A DNA stretch of 64,000 nucleotides from Phytopythium helicoides. Taxonomy: Eukaryota > Oomycota > Peronosporomycetes > Pythiales > Pythiaceae. A program made the position numbers and the translations under genes. The stretch spans positions 1 to 64,000 of the forward strand of contig JANFNE010000071.1 of assembly GCA_024867545.1 (NCBI GenBank). The letters run 5' to 3'. Below are positions 58,857 to 64,000 of this stretch, piece after piece. Below the pieces are notes generated by a model. It was not told the origin of the DNA and ran no database searches. It worked only from the letters and a program-made list of their open reading frames with translations. Numbering within the stretch: the first letter of the stretch is position 1; every line of letters begins with the position of its first letter.

Positions 58857-59197
58857 GCAAGGTGCATTGGGTTCGCGGCACGGTACGGTAGATTTTGTCG
58901 AACGCGGATGAAGGTCGCGTGTCTATTTGGTGTTTGGTGTTTATGCGATTTTGATTGGCTGTCATTGTGACAGATTTTTGCCCGAATGCAAAAACATTGG
59001 GGCTGTGTGGTGCTCATGAAGCGTCGAAAACTATTACGACAGATATCTGCCTTGTTTTTGCTAAATTGAAGGCAACGAGTTATAGTACGGTACCTACGTT
59101 GATGTACACGGAGAGGGATGGAAAGCGTCGCTATCGGTAAGGCACCCTGGCCGACCTGAGTCACTGCGGGTGTTCCCGTGGGGCCTCGACCGTGGGC

Positions 59198-60191
59198 CTA
59201 CGCCGTGGGAGACAGGATGAACTCGAGGGAATGGCGGTGGCTGGGGGATGAGATGGACAGCGGCGACAACGAAAGTGGGCTCGTCGGCGAGTCTTGCAGC
59301 TTGAGACCCTCGTGGTGCTCGAAGCGACTGGGGACGCTCACTTCGTGAGGACTGTCGATCAGCTGATGCACTAGGTTGTGGTCGGGCATGCCACCGACGT
59401 CGAGGCGTGCGGCTGACAGCAGCGTTGTCGCTCCAAGGAGACCTGCCGAGGGAAGAGCGACCGTCAGCGTCTCGATGAGGTCCAGCTCCAAGTCCGCTGC
59501 GACCACCACGCCGGACGCGGGGTCGACAAAGAAGGTGGCGCGCAGCTGGCACCGGAGCCGCTTGGACAGGTGGCGCAGAATCTCGGAGGACAACTCGGGG
59601 TGGTTGCAGGTGTTCGGGAACACTGTCTCGAGCGCTTGGCGCGTGAGGCGGCCGACTAGCTTGATCCGGCACTCGACCACGGTGTGGACGGGCTCGCCGG
59701 TCGCTTGGGAAGGGGAATTCGGCGCGGGCAGCAGCACCCGCGTGTCCGTGACGACGCTCGATCGGACGTGCAGAAGCCTCGCGACGGCTTGGCACTTTTC
59801 CAGCAGCTCTCCGCGGCCAACGGCGTCGCTCCCGACCATGAGCTGCTCGCCGATCCGCGTCGCGACGAACGCGGCGTCCTCAACTGCCAGCAGCGACACG
59901 GGAGGCAGCAGCGTCGGTCGCGAGGCAATTCTCGGGGTGCTCTCGGTCCGCAGCACGAGCAGCCTGGCGAAGCGAGTCGAGAGGTCGGTCGCGTCCCGCT
60001 CGAGGGCGTCCTTGACCGCTCGAGCCCGCAGCGTGGCGGCCTCGGTTCGCTGCGAGGCACGTCGAATGTCCTCCCGCAGGGCGTTCACGTCGAGCGTGAG
60101 GTTGTAGATCCTCGAGTCGTCCTCCTGCTTCTCGGCAGCCCGCTGGAGCTCGGCGCGACTCCATCTTCGCTTGCGGCGGCGAGCCACGGGA

Positions 60192-60224
<33 letters not shown>

Positions 60225-60229
60225 GCCAT
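59198..60229 (-). CDS. bZIP-like nuclear protein, paralogue 3
   Basis: 343 codons from the ATG at 60229, which opens with an Ala run encoded by GCA/CTG trinucleotide repeats. A basic stretch VARRRKRRWSRAELQRAAEK is followed by IYNLTLDVNALREDIRRAS, the core shared with 49349 and 57983. The body keeps the family layout (VVECRIKLVGRLTRQALETV, FFVDPASGVVVAADLELDLI) and adds a Ser/Pro-rich tail. The frame is open upstream to about 60439, but that part is Arg-rich and unlike the paralogues. A nuclear regulatory role is inferred from the basic-coil arrangement. Confidence 0.72.
60190..60222. repeat. GCT/AGC trinucleotide repeat coding poly-Ala
   Basis: About ten GCT units on the plus strand give the Ala run right after the start of paralogue 3. 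A likely length polymorphism. Confidence 0.85.
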
Positions 60230-61134
60230 TGCGAGTCGGTCGAATCTCCGACAAAGGGGCGATGTGTGCGGCCCAAAGGGGTCCAAGTCGGTCGGACTTG
60301 CGCCGTGGACGGAGCGTCCGCGAATGACGCAGTCCGGCGGACGGTGGGTGCGCCAGACTCTACGTGGAACTGTACCGGTACGCGAGGCAGAACACGGCCG
60401 AAGCGTACGGTACACGCCCCGGCGTGACGGTCTCGACACTGCATGGTACGTACGGCGCTTCCAAATTCTTGCGCGAGCCCGAGCTTCCCGCGGTTCGTGT
60501 GTGTACCGTACGCGATCTCTTTGCCGCTGCGCGAAAAACTGTTTCAGCAGACCACTTCAATATCTACGGTATCCTGCCGCCGCGCCGCGCGCATCTCCGC
60601 GTGGCGCCAGTTCCGCAAGACATGGCTGGCGACGGCCGCTTGTGATGGCCATCATCTCCACATGCGAGTCCACATGGGCTCCATGACGGGGGTCTCTCGA
60701 GAGCTCCATACGCTGCGTGCAAACGCGGGCATGCAACGATATTGAGAGTTGGCCGACGGCTACTGCCCGCCGGGCGGCTGGATGGTGCCTCACTGACGTT
60801 AAAGGCGAGCAGCTCACGAGCCCGCTGATGTCGACATTGTTACAGCCTGTCTGTTCGTGCTGCCTGTGTATGCACCTTGTGAGAAGCAGCCCATCGCGCG
60901 CGATCAAGGTTTCCAGCCCGTACGCGTACCTTCATGCAGCCACTCGTCCTCGAAGAATGGGGGAACATGTTTTGCTTGCTGACACCACCTGGCGGTCGAC
61001 GCGTCCGGCGTATTCGCGTTCGCTGCGAGCTCCTTCGTGTCAACAGTGGACGTGCTGACGACAGACGAGATGAGATGATCGAACGCCACGCCACGATGGG
61101 AAAGAGAGAGAGAGATTATATATAACAAGGAGCA
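60230..61134. other. Intergenic, no supported gene
   Basis: Upstream region of the bZIP-like gene and downstream region of the SNF2 gene. GC-rich with many accidental ORFs. A GA microsatellite and TATATATAAC lie at about 61108-61125, just after the SNF2 stop. I see no gene. Confidence 0.5.
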
Positions 61135-64000
61135 TCAATCCAGGATCTCGAAGTCGTCGTCCGAGTCCGAGGCGCTGGCTGGAAGCGCCTGGGGACGATT
61201 CACCGGCGCCAGCGGCTTGTCGCCATCGTCGTCCGAGTCCAGCAGCTCGATCATGCCGTCGCTCGTGTCGGTCGCCCGCGGCGGGTCGCTGTCGTCGTGG
61301 CTACGGTCCGTCGCGATGGACTCGCTCCCGGTTGGTGAGACCGACACACGCGAAGCCGTCGTCGGGCTTCGATGCGTTGCCGGCGTCGAAAGCCCCTTCG
61401 CCTTGGCGATCTCGTTGCGCAACCACGCCGCGTCCCGCAGATCCACGTCTCGCGGCAGCTTGTTCAGCTTTAGCCACCTGAGCGTGTCCTCGAGGCTCAT
61501 CGCACTCACGATGTCCGTAAGCTGCGAGTTTACCTCGATCGCGATGGTCGCGCCGCACTCCTCGGCGCTGCGCTTCAGCTTCTGGCAGCCTTCCATGCCG
61601 CGGCGGAGCACCAGCAAGTGCCGATCCTTGAGCCCCATCTTCTCGCGCTCTAGCCTCCTCTTCTCTTCCGTCTTGCGGCGCTGCTGCAGCTGCATTTGCT
61701 GGCGCTCTAGCGCCAGTCGCATCGCCTCAGCGGCCATATGAGCGCGCTCAGACTGCACCTCGTGCTCCTTCGCGCGCTGCTGCTCCATGAGTTGTGTCAA
61801 GTGCGATGGCATCTGGCGGGTTGTGTCGGGCACAGCCCGCTGTGCTGCAGCAGCTTGCAGCGCCGCCATAGCTGGCGATGATGTCGGAAGCGGGAACCCG
61901 CCACCGTAGCCGCCGTTGGGCAAAGGAACCTGGGTACCAAAGCGAGCGGCAGCAGCAGCGAGCATTTGTGCGTAGTGGGAACCTGGAATGCCAGGGACAT
62001 TTGTTCCAGGAGGTGGCGCCTCTTTTGCACCTTCTGTCCGTGTTGGCTTGCGGCAATACTTGCACTCGATCGACCTGGGAACCGGCACCTTAGTCGTTGC
62101 CGTCGGATAGATCTCGTTGGGGACGTGGCATGATTCACACGGTACAATCAGCACCCCTTCGCGACTAATCAGGTGCTCGCCGTTCTTTCGTAGCCGTCGC
62201 AGCGCTTTGACGTACTCGTAGTGCTCGGTGATTTCCTGTTGTTCTTGCTCGGTACACTGCTGGTCTAGGTCTTCCTCAAACATCGTCTCTTGCTCGAACC
62301 AATCTATGATACAGCGTTCCTTGGCACCTTCGCCATCCCCTGCTTCATTCCCGTTCTCCGCCCCAAAGTCAGACAGAATTCGCATCAGCACCTCATCTTC
62401 CTGGGGAGGCGGGCGGGGCTTGCTCGACTCGTCTTTGCCCTGGTTAAACTTCAGCGATGCCTCAAACTCGTCCACGTTGAAATAGTTCTGGAGTTCACCG
62501 TTCTTGAACTGGCGCTGGGTCGCTTTTTCGTCCACGATGCGCTTTGCGACGCCTTCTTTGCGGATCTGCAGATCATACACCTTCTTTTCCATTGTGCCTG
62601 CCGTCACAAAGCGATAGACAAACACGGGCTTAGTCTGGCCGAAACGATAAGAGCGGCACATTGACTGCGAGTCATTGCATGGATTCCAGCACACGTCGAA
62701 GATGATGATGCGATTACCCGCACAAAGATTGATGCCTTCACCACCAGCCTTGGTTGAGATCATGATGAGGTCGACATCTTCCTCCGGATCGTTGAACTGC
62801 CCAATCTGCCGGAAGCGTTCCTGCTGAGGAGTGCTGCCATCAATGCGCAGATAATTGAGGCGCTTGGCGTGAGTACGCTGGCGCCGGTTGTGCCTTGTAA
62901 TAAGCTCTCCAATGGTGTTGAGCGTGGGGATACTCTGGGAGAAAATGATGACGCGGTCGCCGATTTCCTGGCTTGCCTCCAGAATCTGCATGAGAATCAT
63001 CATTTTCCCGCTCGCTTCCAGCTCCCTGGTGATATATGTATCCAGGAACTCCTTGGCAAAGCTTAAGCGATGTGTTCCTGGGGCAGGGGTCTTCGGCTTG
63101 GCTGGCGCCTTACCCTCGAGAGCGTTCAGAATCTCCAAGTCGCTCTCATCGGATCCTGTGCTTGTCTTCGACCGGTTGACACCAGATGCATCGGGAATGA
63201 TGGGCTGGTCGAAAAAATCGAAGTCGTCCTCTTCATCGTCGTCCATCGTATAAACCAGACGCTTGCGCTTCTTTCCAGCTTTCTTCGGATTTCCATTCTT
63301 GTACTCTTCTTCGAGCCGCTTGTACATCTCAACTAGCACGTCAGGATGATTCGAGATCGCCAGCGCGACGTGAAAACCGCCTAGCACATCGACAACATAC
63401 TTGACACCCTCCCCAGGGACTTCTGCGAGCCGTTTCGGCACGCCTTGCTCGAGGAAATGCCGGTACAGCTTGGCCTGCGGATCTGCCAACTTGCAAAGAA
63501 GCACCCACTCCTTCTTTGGCGGCAACTGCTTGAATAGATATTGCTGGTCGCGGCGAAGCACGAGCGTCCGGAGCTCGTTTGTGAGGATATATGCACGCTG
63601 CCGCGCAAGGCGCAAGTCTGCCTCGCAGCTGTCGACACACTGCGCGTTTTCAATGGGGTCGACGAATCGGTTCTTGAACTCATCGAGCGATCCGAGATAG
63701 TCCGGACGAGCAAAGTTAACCATTGTCCAGTATTCCTCCAAGTGATTCTGCAGCGGGTAGCCCGTGAGGATGATTCGCCGAGCTGTCTGCACGTGCGACA
63801 ACGCCTTCACGAGCTTGGACTTGTGGTCCCGAACGCGGTGGCCCTCGTCGAGAACGATCAAATCTGGTCCAGGCTTGCAAAGCAGTGGGTACACCTGTTT
63901 GATCAACTGCGCGTGCTTGGCATTGCTAGCAGCGATCTTCTCCTCCCCGCTCGACTGCAGCGCAAGTAAACGGTAAAGCTCGTAGCCCATGATCAGAATC
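61135..64000 (-). CDS. SNF2-family helicase, ATRX/RAD54L2-like, C-terminal part (runs off the window)
   Basis: At least 954 codons; the frame is open through 64000, so the Walker A part lies outside. Visible in order: ILIMGYELYRLL, motif II LIVLDEGHRVRDHKSK, motif III IILTGYPLQNHLEEYWTMVN, LGSLDEFKNRFVDPIENAQ (diagnostic of the ATRX/ARIP4 group), an acidic insert (about residues 250-300), then the helicase C lobe: RVIIFSQSIPTLNTI, YLRIDGSTPQQERF, ISTKAGGEGINLCAGN and SYRFGQTKPVFVYRFV. After the motor come a CxxC...CxxC zinc ribbon-like pair (CESC, CKYC), an Ala-rich linker, a coiled coil and an acidic end DDDFEILD. ATP-driven chromatin remodeller of the nucleus; no lesion seen. Confidence 0.92.
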   Translation of the reverse strand, partial: ILIMGYELYRLLALQSSGEEKIAASNAKHAQLIKQVYPLLCKPGPDLIVLDEGHRVRDHKSKLVKALSHVQTARRIILTGYPLQNHLEEYWTMVNFARPDYLGSLDEFKNRFVDPIENAQCVDSCEADLRLARQRAYILTNELRTLVLRRDQQYLFKQLPPKKEWVLLCKLADPQAKLYRHFLEQGVPKRLAEVPGEGVKYVVDVLGGFHVALAISNHPDVLVEMYKRLEEEYKNGNPKKAGKKRKRLVYTMDDDEEDDFDFFDQPIIPDASGVNRSKTSTGSDESDLEILNALEGKAPAKPKTPAPGTHRLSFAKEFLDTYITRELEASGKMMILMQILEASQEIGDRVIIFSQSIPTLNTIGELITRHNRRQRTHAKRLNYLRIDGSTPQQERFRQIGQFNDPEEDVDLIMISTKAGGEGINLCAGNRIIIFDVCWNPCNDSQSMCRSYRFGQTKPVFVYRFVTAGTMEKKVYDLQIRKEGVAKRIVDEKATQRQFKNGELQNYFNVDEFEASLKFNQGKDESSKPRPPPQEDEVLMRILSDFGAENGNEAGDGEGAKERCIIDWFEQETMFEEDLDQQCTEQEQQEITEHYEYVKALRRLRKNGEHLISREGVLIVPCESCHVPNEIYPTATTKVPVPRSIECKYCRKPTRTEGAKEAPPPGTNVPGIPGSHYAQMLAAAAARFGTQVPLPNGGYGGGFPLPTSSPAMAALQAAAAQRAVPDTTRQMPSHLTQLMEQQRAKEHEVQSERAHMAAEAMRLALERQQMQLQQRRKTEEKRRLEREKMGLKDRHLLVLRRGMEGCQKLKRSAEECGATIAIEVNSQLTDIVSAMSLEDTLRWLKLNKLPRDVDLRDAAWLRNEIAKAKGLSTPATHRSPTTASRVSVSPTGSESIATDRSHDDSDPPRATDTSDGMIELLDSDDDGDKPLAPVNRPQALPASASDSDDDFEILD

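Noticed and set aside
1..64000. CRISPR arrays, rRNA, tRNA, bacterial operon features
   Set aside because: No regularly spaced repeats, no rRNA or tRNA-like folds noticed, and all recognisable genes are eukaryotic or transposon-borne.

Overview
The window looks like a repeat-rich stretch of an oomycete (Phytophthora-like) nuclear genome. Pointers are the oomycete-type core promoters (initiator TCATTCC-like plus a downstream ATTTGCC-like flank) next to several genes, Ty3/Gypsy elements of the dual-RNase-H plus chromodomain type known from oomycetes, MULE and Fanzor remnants, and a RING-Tubby gene. Species cannot be named from the sequence alone. A 10-base N gap lies at 39696-39705.

Region 1 (1-22.6 kb) is two nested LTR retrotransposons. 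The outer Ty3/Gypsy element (238-22581) has 292-bp LTRs differing at 4 sites, a 5-bp ACGCA target duplication, a gag with one in-frame stop, and a textbook -1 frameshift signal (A AAA AAC, 8-nt spacer, 9-bp perfect hairpin) leading into pro-pol. Its pol is split exactly inside the RT YFDD motif by an inner, reverse-oriented Ty3/Gypsy element (3587-17903; 982-bp LTRs with no difference seen; 4-bp ACTT duplication). The inner element has Gag with zinc knuckles, protease, RT, a decayed Ty3-type RNase H followed by a second plant/archaeal-type RNase H, integrase and chromodomain. Both elements carry a long extra ORF on the opposite strand between pol and the 3' LTR. The inner one is 876 aa with its own poly(A) signal.

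Region 2 (22.6-39 kb) is a transposon graveyard. A copy of the inner element's LTR is broken into three pieces (23361-23577, 28074-28236, 30319-30595) by a 5'-truncated Ty3/Gypsy RNase H-integrase fragment and a MULE insertion that retains a 58-nt GTATGT...TAG intron. Two further MULE fragments converge at 32-34 kb. At 35.6-38.4 kb are two broken Fanzor (eukaryotic TnpB-like, RNA-guided nuclease family) genes in tandem. The second keeps the RuvC Asp/Glu/Asp and CxxC zinc residues despite stops and a frameshift.

Region 3 (39-54.5 kb) starts with the C-terminal half of a papain-family protease gene, then three tandem ABCG half-transporter genes and a fourth, inverted, broken copy. All four share an NBD whose Q-loop, signature, Walker B Asp and H-loop are substituted. 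The three tandem genes are mosaics, consistent with gene conversion. Copies 2 and 3 have near-identical core promoters followed by a TGACGTCA site. Between the tandem array and the inverted copy sit a basic/coiled-coil (bZIP-like) gene and a RING-Tubby gene.

Region 4 (54.5-64 kb) is the most gene-like: an IQ-motif protein, two more bZIP-like paralogues sharing the LTLDVNxLR motif with the gene at 49.3 kb, and the C-terminal part of an ATRX/RAD54L2-like SNF2 helicase running off the right edge, all on the minus strand.
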